Source of the DNA: Buchnera aphidicola (Shivaphis celti)
GTDB taxonomy: Bacteria; Pseudomonadota; Gammaproteobacteria; Enterobacterales; Enterobacteriaceae
Length of the DNA stretch: 34,072 nucleotides
Assembly (NCBI RefSeq): GCF_039349365.1
Contig: NZ_CP134977.1
Location: forward strand, 388,414 to 422,485
Reading direction: 5' to 3'
Shown: in pieces, positions 18,660 through 28,668 of the stretch
Layout: the number at the start of each line of letters is the position of its first letter
Position numbering within the stretch: position 1 is the stretch's first letter
Notes under the pieces: generated by a model
The model's input: only the letters and a program-made list of their open reading frames with translations
The model's database searches: none
What the model was told of the DNA's origin: nothing
Program-made: the position numbers and the translations under genes

Positions 18660-19001
18660 ATGAATAATACTAAATTTATAACCTTATACAATCAAATTTT
18701 ATGTCATATTGAAGATTATTTAGATAAATTTGATCACAAAACAGAAATGGATTATGAAATAGTACATCATATGATGACTATTTCTTTTTCATTAAATAAT
18801 AAAATTATCGTTAGTAAACAAGAAACATTAAAACAAATTTGGTTGGCTACTAAAAATAACGGTTATCATTTTAATTATCAGAATAATAACTGGATATGCA
18901 GTAAAACAAAAAAAAATTTTTGGAGAATTTTAGAAGAAGCGTTTTATATTCAAGGAAATGAAAAGGTAGATTTTAGTAAATTTATTACTATTGTCAAATA
19001 A
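18660..19001 (+). CDS. cyaY: frataxin homolog CyaY
   Basis: CyaY binds iron and IscS and tunes iron-sulfur cluster assembly on IscU, both encoded at 27001-28622. The 113 residues (E. coli 106) align end to end: an N-terminal acidic helix (HIEDYLDKFDHKTEMDYEI), the beta-sheet with IIVSKQETLKQIWLATK, and NGYHFNYQNNNWICSKTKKNFWRILEE. The acidic ridge that binds iron is partly thinned, with several E. coli Asp/Glu replaced by Lys or His. Confidence 0.93.
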   Translation: MNNTKFITLYNQILCHIEDYLDKFDHKTEMDYEIVHHMMTISFSLNNKIIVSKQETLKQIWLATKNNGYHFNYQNNNWICSKTKKNFWRILEEAFYIQGNEKVDFSKFITIVK

Positions 19002-19003
19002 AA

Positions 19004-19077
19004 TCGGCGAAAGAGGATTCGAACCCCTGACCTACTGGTCCCAAACCAGTTGCGCTACCAAGCTGCGCTATTCGCCG
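19004..19077 (-). tRNA. tRNA-Pro (anticodon TGG)
   Basis: A 74-nt cloverleaf on the minus strand has acceptor CGGCGAA/TTCGCCG, D-arm AGCGCAGCTTGG, anticodon stem ACTGG/CCAGT with anticodon TGG, T-arm AGGGGTTCGAATCCTCT and discriminator A. It matches E. coli proM. No CCA is encoded. It lies only 2 nt beyond the cyaY stop on the opposite strand and is last in the Arg-His-Pro operon. Confidence 0.97.
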
Positions 19078-19102
19078 AAAATTATATCATCAAAAATATT
19101 TG

Positions 19103-19176
19103 GGTGACTAATGGGGCTCGAACCCATGACATCTGGAACCACAATCCAGGACTCTACCAACTGAGCTATAGTCACC
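19103..19176 (-). tRNA. tRNA-His (anticodon GTG)
   Basis: A 74-nt cloverleaf including the extra G-1, which is encoded here and would pair with discriminator C73, the identity pair of histidine tRNA. Anticodon loop TTGTGGT carries GTG, and the acceptor GTGACTA pairs with TAGTCAC. It matches E. coli hisR. Only CA follows the discriminator, so CCA is not fully encoded. Confidence 0.97.
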
Positions 19177-19254
19177 ATTAAAAATATAAAATATATTCAA
19201 TACTTTATTAATAATTATAACAAAAATAAAACTTAAAGTAAATATTTTATCATA

Positions 19255-19328
19255 TACGCTCATCAGGATTCGAACCTGAGACCTCTACCTTCGGAGGGTA
19301 GCACTCTATCCAACTGAGCTATGAGCGC
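19255..19328 (-). tRNA. tRNA-Arg (anticodon CCG)
   Basis: A 74-nt cloverleaf has acceptor GCGCTCA/TGAGCGT with a G-U first pair, D-arm AGCTCAGTTGGATAGAG, anticodon loop CTCCGAA (CCG) and T-arm TCAGGTTCGAATCCTGA, with discriminator A. It matches E. coli argX and reads the rare CGG codon. It is first in the tRNA operon; a promoter-like pair lies upstream at 19360-19389. Confidence 0.96.
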
Positions 19329-19341
19329 ATGCAATTCTACA

Positions 19342-19413
19342 AAAAAGTTATAATAATATATTATATATAACATTGCTTTTCTTAATCAATATAATATATT
19401 ATTATAATTTTTT
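19342..19413 (-). terminator. 25-bp hairpin with U-run downstream of rho
   Basis: Positions 19342-19366 pair with 19389-19413 over 25 bp with a single G-U, leaving a 22-nt loop; the inner 16 bp (19348-19363 with 19392-19407) are perfect. On the minus strand the stem runs into CTTTTTT, and on the plus strand into TTTTTTATT, so it can act in both directions. It lies 28 nt past the rho stop. The stem is nearly all A/T, hence weak per base pair but unusually long. Confidence 0.65.
19360..19389 (-). promoter_or_regulatory. sigma-70 promoter of the Arg-His-Pro tRNA operon
   Basis: On the minus strand TTGATT (19384-19389) is followed after 18 bp by a perfect TATAAT (19360-19365). The predicted transcript start is about 24 nt before tRNA-Arg. 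The promoter is embedded in the hairpin that follows rho. Confidence 0.55.
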
Positions 19414-19440
19414 ATTATTTATAAAAATATATTTTCAATT

Positions 19441-20700
19441 TTACTTTCTTTTCATCATATGAAAAAATTCATAATTAGTTTTTGTCATAGACAATTTATT
19501 AATTAAAAATTCCATAGCATCAATTTCATTCATAGGATGAATAATTTTCCTCAAAATCCACATTTTTTGTAATTCTTCAGAAGAAGTTAATAATTCTTCT
19601 TTTCTTGTTCCGGAACGATTATAATCAATCGCTGGAAAAACACGTTTTTCCGCTATTTTTCTCGATAAGGGTAATTCCATATTTCCAGTACCCTTAAATT
19701 CTTCATAAATTACTTCATCCATTTTTGAACCAGTATCTACTAATGCAGTAGCAATAATTGTTAAGCTACCCCCTTCCTCAACATTTCTTGCCGCTCCAAA
19801 GAAACGTTTTGGTCGATGTAAAGCATTTGCATCGACACCACCCGTTAACACTTTTCCAGAAGATGGAATAATCGTATTATACGCTCTGGCTAAACGAGTA
19901 ATTGAATCTAATAAAATAATCACATCTTTTTTATGTTCTACTAAACGCTTTGCTTTTTCAATTACCATTTCAGAAACTTGAATATGCCGAACAGATGGTT
20001 CATCAAAAGTAGAAGCAATCACCTCTCCTTTTACTAGTCGTTGCATTTCAGTAACTTCTTCCGGTCTTTCATCAATTAATAAAACCATTAACACACAATC
20101 TGAATGATTATATGCAATACTTTGTGCAATATTTTGTAATAACATCGTTTTTCCCGCTTTTGGAGGAGCAACAATTAAACCTCTTTGCCCTCTTCCTATA
20201 GGAGAGGCCAAATCTAATACCCGAGCAGTTAAATCTTCCGTAGAACCATTTCCTCTCTCCATTCTTAATCTAGAATTGGCATGTAAGGGAGTTAAATTTT
20301 CAAATAATATTTTAGTTCGAGCATTCTCTGGTTTATCATAATTCACTTTTTTAACTTTTAAAAGTGCAAAATACCGTTCACCTTCTTTAGGTGGTCTAAT
20401 TTTACCAGAAATAGTATCTCCTGTTCTAAGATTAAATCTTCGAATTTGACTTGGAGAAACATATATATCATCCGGTCCAGCTAAATATGAACTATCTGAA
20501 GAACGTAAAAAACCAAAACCATCCTGCAAAATTTCCAGTACGCCGTCTCCAAAAATATTTTCCCCACTTTTGGCATGTTGTTTCAGAATCGTAAAAATAA
20601 TATCCTGTTTCCTCATTCTGGCTAAATTTTCTAAACCAATTTTATTTCCTAGAATAATCAACTCTGAAACTAACATATTTTTTAATGCAGTAAGATTCAT
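19441..20700 (-). CDS. rho: transcription termination factor Rho
   Basis: Rho is a hexameric RNA-dependent ATPase that ends transcription and releases RNA. The 419 residues equal E. coli with very high identity. The N-terminal helix bundle ([15 protein letters not shown]) and the OB-fold RNA-binding domain with GFGFLRS and [12 protein letters not shown] are followed by Walker A PPKAGKTM (Lys181), Walker [15 protein letters not shown], the Q-loop [16 protein letters not shown] and the R-loop GTGNMEL. Strong conservation in an eroding genome shows that it is essential. trxA lies upstream in the same direction, 180 bp away. Confidence 0.99.
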   Translation of the reverse strand: MNLTALKNMLVSELIILGNKIGLENLARMRKQDIIFTILKQHAKSGENIFGDGVLEILQDGFGFLRSSDSSYLAGPDDIYVSPSQIRRFNLRTGDTISGKIRPPKEGERYFALLKVKKVNYDKPENARTKILFENLTPLHANSRLRMERGNGSTEDLTARVLDLASPIGRGQRGLIVAPPKAGKTMLLQNIAQSIAYNHSDCVLMVLLIDERPEEVTEMQRLVKGEVIASTFDEPSVRHIQVSEMVIEKAKRLVEHKKDVIILLDSITRLARAYNTIIPSSGKVLTGGVDANALHRPKRFFGAARNVEEGGSLTIIATALVDTGSKMDEVIYEEFKGTGNMELPLSRKIAEKRVFPAIDYNRSGTRKEELLTSSEELQKMWILRKIIHPMNEIDAMEFLINKLSMTKTNYEFFHMMKRK

Positions 20701-20880
20701 AAAATTTTTATTTCTTAATAAAATCTGATATCACTAGAAAAAGATTGATGGGTTCATTCTATGTAGGATAATTGAAATATATTCTATATTCATAATTAGA
20801 ATAATACTAATATAATAACATAATATAAAAAAAATATCTATCAATTTTATAATATATAAATATATTATAAAAATAAATAG

Positions 20881-21213
20881 CTATGCTATTTGAAAATATT
20901 TATGTAGTATATTCTGAATTTCCAGTTTTGAAATTACACCAACTTTTTGTACAATTAATTTTTTACGTTTCAAAAATAACAATGTCGGTATACTTTTAAT
21001 CTGATATTTTAAAGCAATTTCTTTACAATCATCTACATTAACTTTTGCAACCACCACAAAATCTTTATATTTCATTGCAATTTCATCAATAATTGGAGAA
21101 AAAATTTTACAAGGACTACACCAATCTGCCCAAAAATCTATTATAATTGGACAATCCTTTGAAGAAAGTATTGTATCAAAATTTTTATTATCTACATGTA
21201 AAATAGTACTCAT
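20881..21213 (-). CDS. trxA: thioredoxin 1
   Basis: TrxA is the cytosolic disulfide reductant for ribonucleotide reductase and others. With the start at 21213 (AGGAG 10 nt upstream) it has 110 residues (E. coli 109); an in-frame ATG at 21234 would add seven unrelated residues. The thioredoxin fold shows IIIDFWADWCSPCK with the buried Asp, and the cis-proline SIPTLLFL. The active site is CSPC where E. coli and most thioredoxins have CGPC. It sits between rep and rho; E. coli has rhlB in that place, which is missing. Confidence 0.97.
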   Translation of the reverse strand: MSTILHVDNKNFDTILSSKDCPIIIDFWADWCSPCKIFSPIIDEIAMKYKDFVVVAKVNVDDCKEIALKYQIKSIPTLLFLKRKKLIVQKVGVISKLEIQNILHKYFQIA

Positions 21214-21265
21214 AATAATATATCTCCTATGCAATAAAATTAATCATTAAAATTTATAACAATAT

Positions 21266-23206
21266 TTATTTCCAAACTAAATCACATTTAGGTAATTCAA
21301 ATAAAAACCTACTAGGTTTCATAGATTTCATTATACCATAAAAATATTTGTAAGAACAAAAACTTAAAGTCAATTTTTTTCTAGCTCTTGTAATTGCGAC
21401 ATAAAACAACCGACGTTCTTCAGATAAATTAATATTTTTTTTTTTATACAAGTAAGGGAAACATCCTTCTTCCAATCCTACAATATAAACAGAAGAAAAT
21501 TCTAGTCCTTTTGCTGCATGTATAGTCATCAATTGTATTACATCACTTGTTTTACTAGATGAAAGATTTTTATAATGATCATGTAATATCAATTGATTTA
21601 CTAACTCCACTAAAGTGGTATACTCATTTTTTTTATTTTTTTTTTCAAATTTATTAAAAAAATTTAACATTGTAGTTAATAAAGTATTAATATTATCTTT
21701 GACCGATTGAAAAAATACATCTATTTTAATGATTTTCGATAACCATTGTTCATAATTTATATCATAAATTATTTTTAATAATACTTTTCTTGGATATTTC
21801 TTGGCATAAATAACTATTTCTTCAATCCATGAAGAAAAAATTATACAAACAGCTTTTGTATTTTTACCTACAGTATCAAGAAATTTTTTATTTTTAAGAA
21901 CATTGAAATAACTTTTATCCTGTTCTTGAGCAAAGGAAATAATTTTTTTTATTGTTATTTTTCCAATTTTTCGAAATGGGGTATTAATAATATTTAAAAA
22001 AGAAATATTATCATTTTGATTAATAATAAATTTTAAATATGAAATTAAAATTTTTACAGATGGCTGTAAAAAAAAAGAATTTCCCCCATATATAACATAT
22101 GGTACATTATTTTGAAATAAACATTCTTCAAAAACCTTTGATTGTTTATTTGTACGATACAAAATAGCGTAATCTTTATAACACCATTGATGTTGTGATT
22201 TATGAGAAAGAATATTATTAACAATTTCTTTTGCTTCTTCATATTCGTTTTTTAATTTCAATACTTGAATTTTTACTCCATTTTCTAAATTTGAAAATAA
22301 TCTTTTAGAAAAAATATGTACATTATTTGAAATTAATTGATTCGCAACATTTAATATTCTTTTCGAAGATCTATAATTACGCTCCATTTTAATTACTTGT
22401 AAATCTAAATAATCTCGCTTTAAAAGTAAAATATTTTGATCATTTGCCCCTCTCCATGAATAAATAGATTGATCATCATCTCCGACAAGAGTGAAATTTT
22501 TATTCCTTTCTGTTAACAATTGAATTAATTTGTACTGACCATAATTAGCATCTTGATATTCATCAACTAATAAATATTTAATAGAATTTTGCCATTTTTT
22601 TTTTATATTATCCACTTTCATTAATATTTTTACTGCAAAATAAATTAAATCATCCAAATCAAATGCATTATATTGCTTTAATCGCAGATTATATTCATGA
22701 TAATATTGAGAAGATATTTTTTCGAAATGAGTAATAGATTTCTTTCTAGCTTTTTTTGGACTAATAATATTATTTTTTTGATAAGAAATGTATAATAATA
22801 TTTTTTGTAAAACTGTGTAATCATAACAAATATTATTTGAAACAATTTTTTTAATTAAAGATCTTTGATCCATTTTATCAAATAATATATAATTAGGTCG
22901 ATAACCTATTGCATCTAGTGCGCTAGAAATAATTTTCATACCTAATGCATGAAATGTCAATATATTTATATTATTTTGATTAATATATTTTATTTCTTGA
23001 AAGACTCTTTGTTTCATTTCCTGAACAGATTTATTGGTAAAAGCAATGGCAAAAATCCCTTTTTCATGATATCCATAATTTTTTATTAATTGAATAATCT
23101 TTTTTACAATAACAGTAGTTTTTCCAGAACCAGCACCCGCTAAAATTAAGCATGGTCCATTAATAGTATTCACTGCATGCATCTGTTGTTCATTTAAATA
23201 CATCAT
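21266..23206 (-). CDS. rep: ATP-dependent DNA helicase Rep
   Basis: Rep is a 3'-5' superfamily-1A helicase that clears proteins ahead of the replication fork. Visible are motif I LAGAGSGKTTV, Ia AFTNKSVQEMKQR, II LLVDEYQDANYGQYKL, III VGDDDQSIYSWRGA, IV NYRSSKRIL, V MTIHAAKGLEFSSVYIVGLEEG and VI RRLFYVAITRARKKLTLSF. The 646 residues end at LPKCDLVWK, so the last 25-30 residues of the 673-residue E. coli protein, which contact DnaB, are absent. Met1 or Met2 may start; Met2 aligns with E. coli. The gene is 9 nt after the ilvC stop, so they are probably co-transcribed. Confidence 0.96.
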   Translation of the reverse strand: MMYLNEQQMHAVNTINGPCLILAGAGSGKTTVIVKKIIQLIKNYGYHEKGIFAIAFTNKSVQEMKQRVFQEIKYINQNNINILTFHALGMKIISSALDAIGYRPNYILFDKMDQRSLIKKIVSNNICYDYTVLQKILLYISYQKNNIISPKKARKKSITHFEKISSQYYHEYNLRLKQYNAFDLDDLIYFAVKILMKVDNIKKKWQNSIKYLLVDEYQDANYGQYKLIQLLTERNKNFTLVGDDDQSIYSWRGANDQNILLLKRDYLDLQVIKMERNYRSSKRILNVANQLISNNVHIFSKRLFSNLENGVKIQVLKLKNEYEEAKEIVNNILSHKSQHQWCYKDYAILYRTNKQSKVFEECLFQNNVPYVIYGGNSFFLQPSVKILISYLKFIINQNDNISFLNIINTPFRKIGKITIKKIISFAQEQDKSYFNVLKNKKFLDTVGKNTKAVCIIFSSWIEEIVIYAKKYPRKVLLKIIYDINYEQWLSKIIKIDVFFQSVKDNINTLLTTMLNFFNKFEKKNKKNEYTTLVELVNQLILHDHYKNLSSSKTSDVIQLMTIHAAKGLEFSSVYIVGLEEGCFPYLYKKKNINLSEERRLFYVAITRARKKLTLSFCSYKYFYGIMKSMKPSRFLFELPKCDLVWK

Positions 23207-23215
23207 AAAAACGCG

Positions 23216-24691
23216 TTAAATATTATTTGTAATACTTTTCATATTGATCATATTCTTTCGTAACTTTTTCCCTATATTTTCAATAGGATGATTGGCAATA
23301 TTTTCATATATTTTTTGTAAATCAAGATTACTGATATTTTTATTCGGATATTCCATTCCTATATCCTCTTTCGGCAATACATTAATAAAACTACGTAATA
23401 TTGATATCGATCGGAAGGTAAATAAGTAACTACCATATTCTGCTGTATCAGAAATCACAAGATTCATTTCATGAAATCTTTTTCTAGATACTGTATTAGC
23501 AATTAATGGTAGCTCGTGTAAAGATTCATAATATGCTGATTCTGGTTTCATTCCAGAAGAAACCATAATATCAAATGCCAATTCTATCCCTGCTTTTAAT
23601 ATCGCAATCATTAAAGTCCCGTGACGAAAATATTCTTCTTCTGATAAAGAATATGTTGATTCAGGTGCTTTTTCAAGATTTGTATTCTTAACTTTAGTAC
23701 GCCATGTCAATAAATTTTTATCGCCATTATTCCAATCAGCTATCATATCATAAGAAAATTTTCCTGATAAAATATCATCCATATGCTGTTGAAATAAAGG
23801 AGATAATTTTATTTTAAGTTTGTTTGATAATTCACATATTCTATTTTTTGCAGAATTAGATACACGATTTAACATTAAAGTAATGCCGCCATGTTTCACA
23901 GACTCTGTAATGATCTCCCATCCATGTTGTAATAACTTTACTGCATAATCTGATGAATAACCGCTAGCAATTAATTTATCATAAATAACAATTGAACTTG
24001 ATTGCAATAAACCACACAAAATAGTTTGTTCACCCATCAAATCTGATTTTACTTCTGCAATAAAAGAAGAATATAAAACACCAGCATGATGACTACCAAT
24101 TGCACAAGCCCAAGATTTTGCAATGTTTAAACCTTTTTTTAACGGATCATTTTCGGAATGTACCGCAATTAAAGCAGGAACTCCAAACCCTCGTTTATAT
24201 TCTTCACGTACTTCCGTTCCTGGACATTTTGGAGCAACCATAATTACTGTAATATCTTTTCTAATTTTCTCTCCTACTTCTACAATATTAAATCCATGTG
24301 AATACCCTAAAATTGCATTTTTTTTCATTAATGGAAGAATAGACTGAACAACATTTGTATGTTGTTTATCCGGAGTTAAATTAATTACTAAATCAGCATG
24401 GGGTATTAAACTATTATATTCACCAACCAAAAATTTATTTCTTATAGCATTTTTCCAAGACTGATTTTTATTTAAAATACTATTTTTTTTTAATGCAAAG
24501 GAAACATTCAACCCTGAATCACGCATATTTAATCCTTGATTTAATCCTTGCGCACCACAACCAACAATAACAATTTTTTTAGATTTTAAAAATCGCAATA
24601 CATCATAAAATTCACTTTTCTTTAAAAATTTACAATTTTGTAATTGTATAACTTTTTCTCTAAAGTTCAATTGATTAAAATAATTCTTCAT
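23216..24691 (-). CDS. ilvC: ketol-acid reductoisomerase (class II)
   Basis: IlvC is the second common step of isoleucine and valine synthesis: Mg2+-dependent alkyl migration and NADPH reduction of acetohydroxy acids. The 491 residues equal E. coli. The Rossmann domain has [20 protein letters not shown]; the knotted catalytic domain has [16 protein letters not shown] with the metal-binding Asp and Glu, and a duplicated C-terminal half ([25 protein letters not shown]) that marks class II. It precedes rep and follows ilvD by 98 bp. It supplies amino acids to the host. Confidence 0.98.
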   Translation of the reverse strand: MKNYFNQLNFREKVIQLQNCKFLKKSEFYDVLRFLKSKKIVIVGCGAQGLNQGLNMRDSGLNVSFALKKNSILNKNQSWKNAIRNKFLVGEYNSLIPHADLVINLTPDKQHTNVVQSILPLMKKNAILGYSHGFNIVEVGEKIRKDITVIMVAPKCPGTEVREEYKRGFGVPALIAVHSENDPLKKGLNIAKSWACAIGSHHAGVLYSSFIAEVKSDLMGEQTILCGLLQSSSIVIYDKLIASGYSSDYAVKLLQHGWEIITESVKHGGITLMLNRVSNSAKNRICELSNKLKIKLSPLFQQHMDDILSGKFSYDMIADWNNGDKNLLTWRTKVKNTNLEKAPESTYSLSEEEYFRHGTLMIAILKAGIELAFDIMVSSGMKPESAYYESLHELPLIANTVSRKRFHEMNLVISDTAEYGSYLFTFRSISILRSFINVLPKEDIGMEYPNKNISNLDLQKIYENIANHPIENIGKKLRKNMINMKSITNNI

Positions 24692-24789
24692 TTATATATT
24701 TCCGTAAATTATGTATTTTATCAAAAAAAGATATCAATCATTTCCAATAATATTGTATTTTAAAACAAATTAATTATCATAATTAAAAA

Positions 24790-26652
24790 TTATTGAACAA
24801 AAAAATCATCTATTTTTTTAACATTACGAGCAGCTCCTTTATCTGCACTCATTGCAAATAAAGAATAAATTTTTAATGCTGTAGAGATTTTTCGAATACG
24901 ACATTTAGGTTGATAAGATTTAAAAGAAGATAATTCTTGTGTTTTACGAATACATAACTCTTCCTCTGAAACTTTCAACTGAATAATACGTTTCAAAATA
25001 TTTATATATATTAAATCTCCATTTTTTACTAAAGCAATTATACCTTTATTTGCTGCCTCTGGAGATACATGTCCAATTGATAAACCTGCACTACCTCCAG
25101 AAAACCTTCCATCAGTAATTAAAGCACAATCTTGATCTATTCCCATAGATTTTAAATAAGCTGTAGGATACAACATTTCCTGCATCCCTGGACCTCCTTT
25201 AGGCCCCTCATAACGAATAACAACCACATCTCCAGCAACAACATCGCGATTTAAAATTGCTGATACTGCATCTTCTTGACTTTCATAAACTTTTGCAGGA
25301 CCTTGAAACACTAATTGTTGATTCGATAAGCTAGCAGTTTTAACAATACATCCATCTTGTGCTAAATTTCCGTATAAAACAGCTAAACCACCATCTTTGC
25401 TATAAGAAAAATCTGCGGAACGAATACAGCCAAATCGACGATCACGATCAACAGTTTTCCACCGAAAATTTTGAGAATACGGTTGAACGGTTCGTATACC
25501 TAATGGTCCTGCTTTAAACATATTAAGAATACTTTCGTGACAATTATCTAAAATGTTGTATTTCATTAACATGGTTTTCAAAGAAACGTTTAACACATTT
25601 TTAAGTTGATTATGTAATAAACCTATATTATTTAATTCATTTAAAATACCTATCACACCTCCTGCACGATGAACATCTTCTACATGATACAATGTAGTAC
25701 TAGGAGCTACTTTACATAAATGTGGCGTACTTTTAGATAATCTATCTATATCAGAAATATTAAAATCAATATTACCTTCCTGTGCTGCAGCTAATAAATG
25801 TAATATTGTATTTGTAGAACCACCCATAGCAATATCTAATCGCATAGCATTTTCAAATGCATATTTATTTGCAATATTTCTAGGTAAAGTAGATAAATCA
25901 TCTTCATCATAATATCTGTGAGTTAATTCTACTATTACTTTTGCAGAATTAATAAAAAGCTTTTTTCTATCAATATGTGTAGCTAATAATGTTCCATTTC
26001 CAGGTAACGCTAAACCAAGTGCTTCAATTAAACAATTCATAGAATTAGCTGTAAACATACCTGAACAGGAACCACAGGTAGGACAAGCAGATTTTTCAAT
26101 ATCATCTACTGTTTGATCAGAAATTTCAGGATTTGCACTGTAGCTAATAGCATCAACTAAATTGATTCTATTCATACCTTTCATGTTCAATATCTTTCCA
26201 GATTCCATAGGACCTCCAGAAACAAACACAGTAGGTATATTTAACCTCAACGCTGCCATAAACATACCAGGAGTAATCTTATCACAATTAGAAATACAAA
26301 TCATAGCATCTACACAATGTGCATTAATCATATATTCAATAGAATCTGCAATTAAATCACGAGAGGGTAAAGAATACAGCATACCTGAATGTCCCATTGC
26401 AATACCATCATCTACAGCAATTGTATTAAATTCTTTTGGTACACCCAAATTAGAAGCAATAATTTCATTTGCAATCAACTTACTGACCTGTTGTAAATGT
26501 ATATGTCCTGGAACAAATTCTGCAAAAGAATTGACGATAGCAATAATTGGTTTTTTAAAATCATCATCTTTCATTCCTGTTGCTCTCCATAAAGCACGAG
26601 CACCAGCCATATTTCTACCACTTGTACTAGTTTTGGAACGATATATAGGCAT
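24790..26652 (-). CDS. ilvD: dihydroxy-acid dehydratase
   Basis: IlvD dehydrates 2,3-dihydroxy acids to the 2-keto acids of valine and isoleucine, using an oxygen-sensitive iron-sulfur cluster. The 620 residues match E. coli (616). Cluster cysteines lie in [11 protein letters not shown] and [54 protein letters not shown] and [16 protein letters not shown] are also diagnostic. It depends on the Isc genes in the same window for its cluster. The final transamination is generally thought to be left to the host, which is established for Buchnera but not visible here. Confidence 0.99.
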   Translation of the reverse strand: MPIYRSKTSTSGRNMAGARALWRATGMKDDDFKKPIIAIVNSFAEFVPGHIHLQQVSKLIANEIIASNLGVPKEFNTIAVDDGIAMGHSGMLYSLPSRDLIADSIEYMINAHCVDAMICISNCDKITPGMFMAALRLNIPTVFVSGGPMESGKILNMKGMNRINLVDAISYSANPEISDQTVDDIEKSACPTCGSCSGMFTANSMNCLIEALGLALPGNGTLLATHIDRKKLFINSAKVIVELTHRYYDEDDLSTLPRNIANKYAFENAMRLDIAMGGSTNTILHLLAAAQEGNIDFNISDIDRLSKSTPHLCKVAPSTTLYHVEDVHRAGGVIGILNELNNIGLLHNQLKNVLNVSLKTMLMKYNILDNCHESILNMFKAGPLGIRTVQPYSQNFRWKTVDRDRRFGCIRSADFSYSKDGGLAVLYGNLAQDGCIVKTASLSNQQLVFQGPAKVYESQEDAVSAILNRDVVAGDVVVIRYEGPKGGPGMQEMLYPTAYLKSMGIDQDCALITDGRFSGGSAGLSIGHVSPEAANKGIIALVKNGDLIYINILKRIIQLKVSEEELCIRKTQELSSFKSYQPKCRIRKISTALKIYSLFAMSADKGAARNVKKIDDFFVQ

Positions 26653-26735
26653 ACTTTATCTCAAAATAAAATAAAATTTAATATAAATAAATAAATAATA
26701 AAATGATCCTACACTATAATAAACCAAATTTCTAA

Positions 26736-26808
26736 CAGGGATGGAGGGAATTGAACCCCCAACTTTCGGTTTTGGAGACCGATACTCTACCAATTGAGTT
26801 ACATCCCT
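26736..26808 (-). tRNA. tRNA-Trp (anticodon CCA)
   Basis: A 73-nt cloverleaf has acceptor AGGGATG/CATCCCT, D-arm ACTCAATTGG, anticodon loop CTCCAAA (CCA), T-arm TGGGGGTTCAATTCCCTC and discriminator G, as in E. coli trpT. No CCA is encoded. It lies alone between ilvD and iscS with its own promoter. Confidence 0.97.
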
Positions 26809-26819
26809 TTTTTTTTGAT

Positions 26820-26848
26820 ATTATACTGAATTAAATTTATTTAGTCTA
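26820..26848 (-). promoter_or_regulatory. sigma-70 promoter of tRNA-Trp
   Basis: On the minus strand TAGACT (4 of 6 to the -35 consensus, 26843-26848) is followed after 17 bp by a perfect TATAAT (26820-26825). The predicted start is about 5 nt before the mature tRNA-Trp 5' end. Confidence 0.55.
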
Positions 26849-26956
26849 CTATGAAATTAATCAATTAACGTATATAAAATCATGAAATAAATTATTTAAA
26901 ATACAAAGAATAAACATATAATATTATTATATTCTTTTAAAATATAATATGATAAA

Positions 26957-26980
26957 AATATTTTTATACATAAAAATATT
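26957..26980 (+). repeat. 11-bp inverted repeat in the iscS leader
   Basis: AATATTTTTAT (26957-26967) is perfectly inverted at 26970-26980 with a 2-nt centre, 20 nt before the iscS start. No IscR gene is seen upstream. It could be an RNA hairpin or an operator, but the A/T content makes chance plausible. Confidence 0.3.
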
Positions 26981-27000
26981 AAAATAATGGAATGAAATGT

Positions 27001-28215
27001 ATGAAATTTCCAATTTATTTAGATTATGCTGCAACAACTCCAGTCGATCAAAAAGTTGTAAAAAATATGTTAGATTATTTAACATTAAACGACAATTTTG
27101 GTAATGCAGCATCACGATCACATCAATTTGGTTGGCAAGCTGAAGAAGCAGTCAATCTTGCTCGAGAACAAATATCACAATTGATTAATGCTGATTCTCG
27201 AGAAATAATATTTACATCTGGCGCTACTGAATCTAATAATCTAGCAATTAAAGGTTGTTGTGCATTTTATAAAAAAAAAGGTAATCATATCATAACAAGT
27301 AGTGTGGAACATAAATCTGTATTAGACACATGTAAATACTTAGAACAAAAAAAATATCTTGTTACTTATATCGACCCAAAACAAGATGGGAGAATTCATC
27401 TTGATGATATAAAAAAAAAAATAAATAAAAAAACAATATTAATTTCTATCATGTATGTTAACAATGAAACTGGAACAACGCAAGATCTTACAAAGATATC
27501 AAAAATATGTCAAGAAAATAATATTTTATTTCATGTAGATGCAACTCAGGGAATAGGTAAATTACCTATCGATTTAAAAAAAATCCATATTGATTTAATG
27601 TCATTTTCTGCACATAAAATATATGGTCCCAAAGGAATTGGTGCACTATATGTAAAAAGAAAGCCGAGAGTAAGATTAACTATGCAAATACACGGCGGAA
27701 ATCATGAAAGGGGTATGCGATCAGGAACATTACCAGTGCACCAAATCATTGGAATGGGTACAGCATGTCAAATTATAAAAAAAAAGATGCATCATGAATT
27801 TTCTTATATATTAAAATTGAGAAACCTTTTATGGAATGGAATTAAAAATATTGAAGAAATATACTTAAACACCAACTTAAAATATAGTGCTCCACATATT
27901 TTAAATGTTAGTTTTAATTTTATCGAGGGAGAATCATTAATTATGGCCCTAAAAAATTTAGCAGTGTCATCTGGATCTGCCTGTACTTCTGCAAGTTTGG
28001 AACCTTCTTATGTACTACGTGCATTAGGAGTTAAAGATGAGCTAGCTCATAGTTCAATTCGATTTTCATTAGGAAGATATACAACAAAAGAAGAAATTAA
28101 TTACGCAATTCAAATCATTCATCAGGCAATCAAAAAATTACGTCAACTATCACCATTATGGGAAATGTACAAATCAGGAATTGATTTAGATAAAGTACAA
28201 TGGAAACATAATTAA
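27001..28215 (+). CDS. iscS: cysteine desulfurase IscS
   Basis: IscS is a PLP enzyme that takes sulfur from cysteine for iron-sulfur clusters and tRNA thiolation. The start at 27001 gives 404 residues, equal to E. coli, beginning [16 protein letters not shown]; an in-frame ATG at 26992 adds three residues. The PLP lysine is in [12 protein letters not shown], and the sulfur-carrying cysteine in [29 protein letters not shown] and [16 protein letters not shown] are typical. iscR, the E. coli operon regulator, is absent; tRNA-Trp occupies the upstream side. iscU follows after 23 nt. Confidence 0.98.
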   Translation: MKFPIYLDYAATTPVDQKVVKNMLDYLTLNDNFGNAASRSHQFGWQAEEAVNLAREQISQLINADSREIIFTSGATESNNLAIKGCCAFYKKKGNHIITSSVEHKSVLDTCKYLEQKKYLVTYIDPKQDGRIHLDDIKKKINKKTILISIMYVNNETGTTQDLTKISKICQENNILFHVDATQGIGKLPIDLKKIHIDLMSFSAHKIYGPKGIGALYVKRKPRVRLTMQIHGGNHERGMRSGTLPVHQIIGMGTACQIIKKKMHHEFSYILKLRNLLWNGIKNIEEIYLNTNLKYSAPHILNVSFNFIEGESLIMALKNLAVSSGSACTSASLEPSYVLRALGVKDELAHSSIRFSLGRYTTKEEINYAIQIIHQAIKKLRQLSPLWEMYKSGIDLDKVQWKHN

Positions 28216-28238
28216 GTATATAAGGATAGTAAAATATT

Positions 28239-28622
28239 ATGGTATATAGCAAAAAAATTCTTGATCATTATGAAAACCCTCGCAATGTCGGATCATTTAA
28301 AAACATTAATTCAAAAAAAATTGGTAATGCTTTAGTAGGAGCACCTGCTTGTGGCGATGTCATGAAACTACAAATTAAAGTAAATAAAAATGGCATCATC
28401 GAAGATGCATGTTTTAAAACGTATGGTTGTGGGTCAGCTATTGCTTCCAGTTCATTAATCACAGAATGGATTAAAGGAAAATCAATAGAAGAAGCGGAAA
28501 AAATTACCAATGAAACGATTGCAAAAGAACTAGAATTACCTCCAGTAAAAATCCATTGTTCTGTTTTAGCAGAAGACGCAATTAAAATTGCTATTCGTGA
28601 TTATAAAAAAAAAAAAAAATAA
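28239..28622 (+). CDS. iscU: iron-sulfur cluster scaffold IscU
   Basis: IscU assembles [2Fe-2S] clusters with sulfur from IscS and passes them to target proteins. The 127 residues match E. coli (128). The cluster ligands are in GAPACGDVMKL, KTYGCGSAIASSS and PVKIHCSVLAEDA. The LPPVK motif bound by the chaperone HscA is intact even though hscA and hscB are missing from their usual place next door. AAGGAT precedes the start. A run of 15 A (28605-28619) at the end encodes a lysine tail, and slippage there would alter only the last residues. Confidence 0.98.
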   Translation: MVYSKKILDHYENPRNVGSFKNINSKKIGNALVGAPACGDVMKLQIKVNKNGIIEDACFKTYGCGSAIASSSLITEWIKGKSIEEAEKITNETIAKELELPPVKIHCSVLAEDAIKIAIRDYKKKKK

Positions 28623-28631
28623 ATTTCAATT

Positions 28632-28668
28632 TCCTGATATATTTATATAAAAATTAAATGTATCAGGA
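28632..28668 (+). terminator. 14-bp hairpin between iscU and fdx
   Basis: Positions 28632-28645 pair with 28655-28668 over 14 bp (one G-U), with a 9-nt loop; TCCTGATA/TATCAGGA gives a G/C-containing base. It begins 10 nt after the iscU stop. No U-run follows on the plus strand, so it may stabilise the iscSU message end or lower fdx readthrough. It occupies the place where hscB-hscA lie in other Isc operons. Confidence 0.6.

Noticed and set aside
26162..26674. 170-codon open frame on the plus strand opposite ilvD
   Set aside because: It lies wholly antisense to a highly conserved gene, has no ribosome-binding site, and its composition mirrors the ilvD codons.
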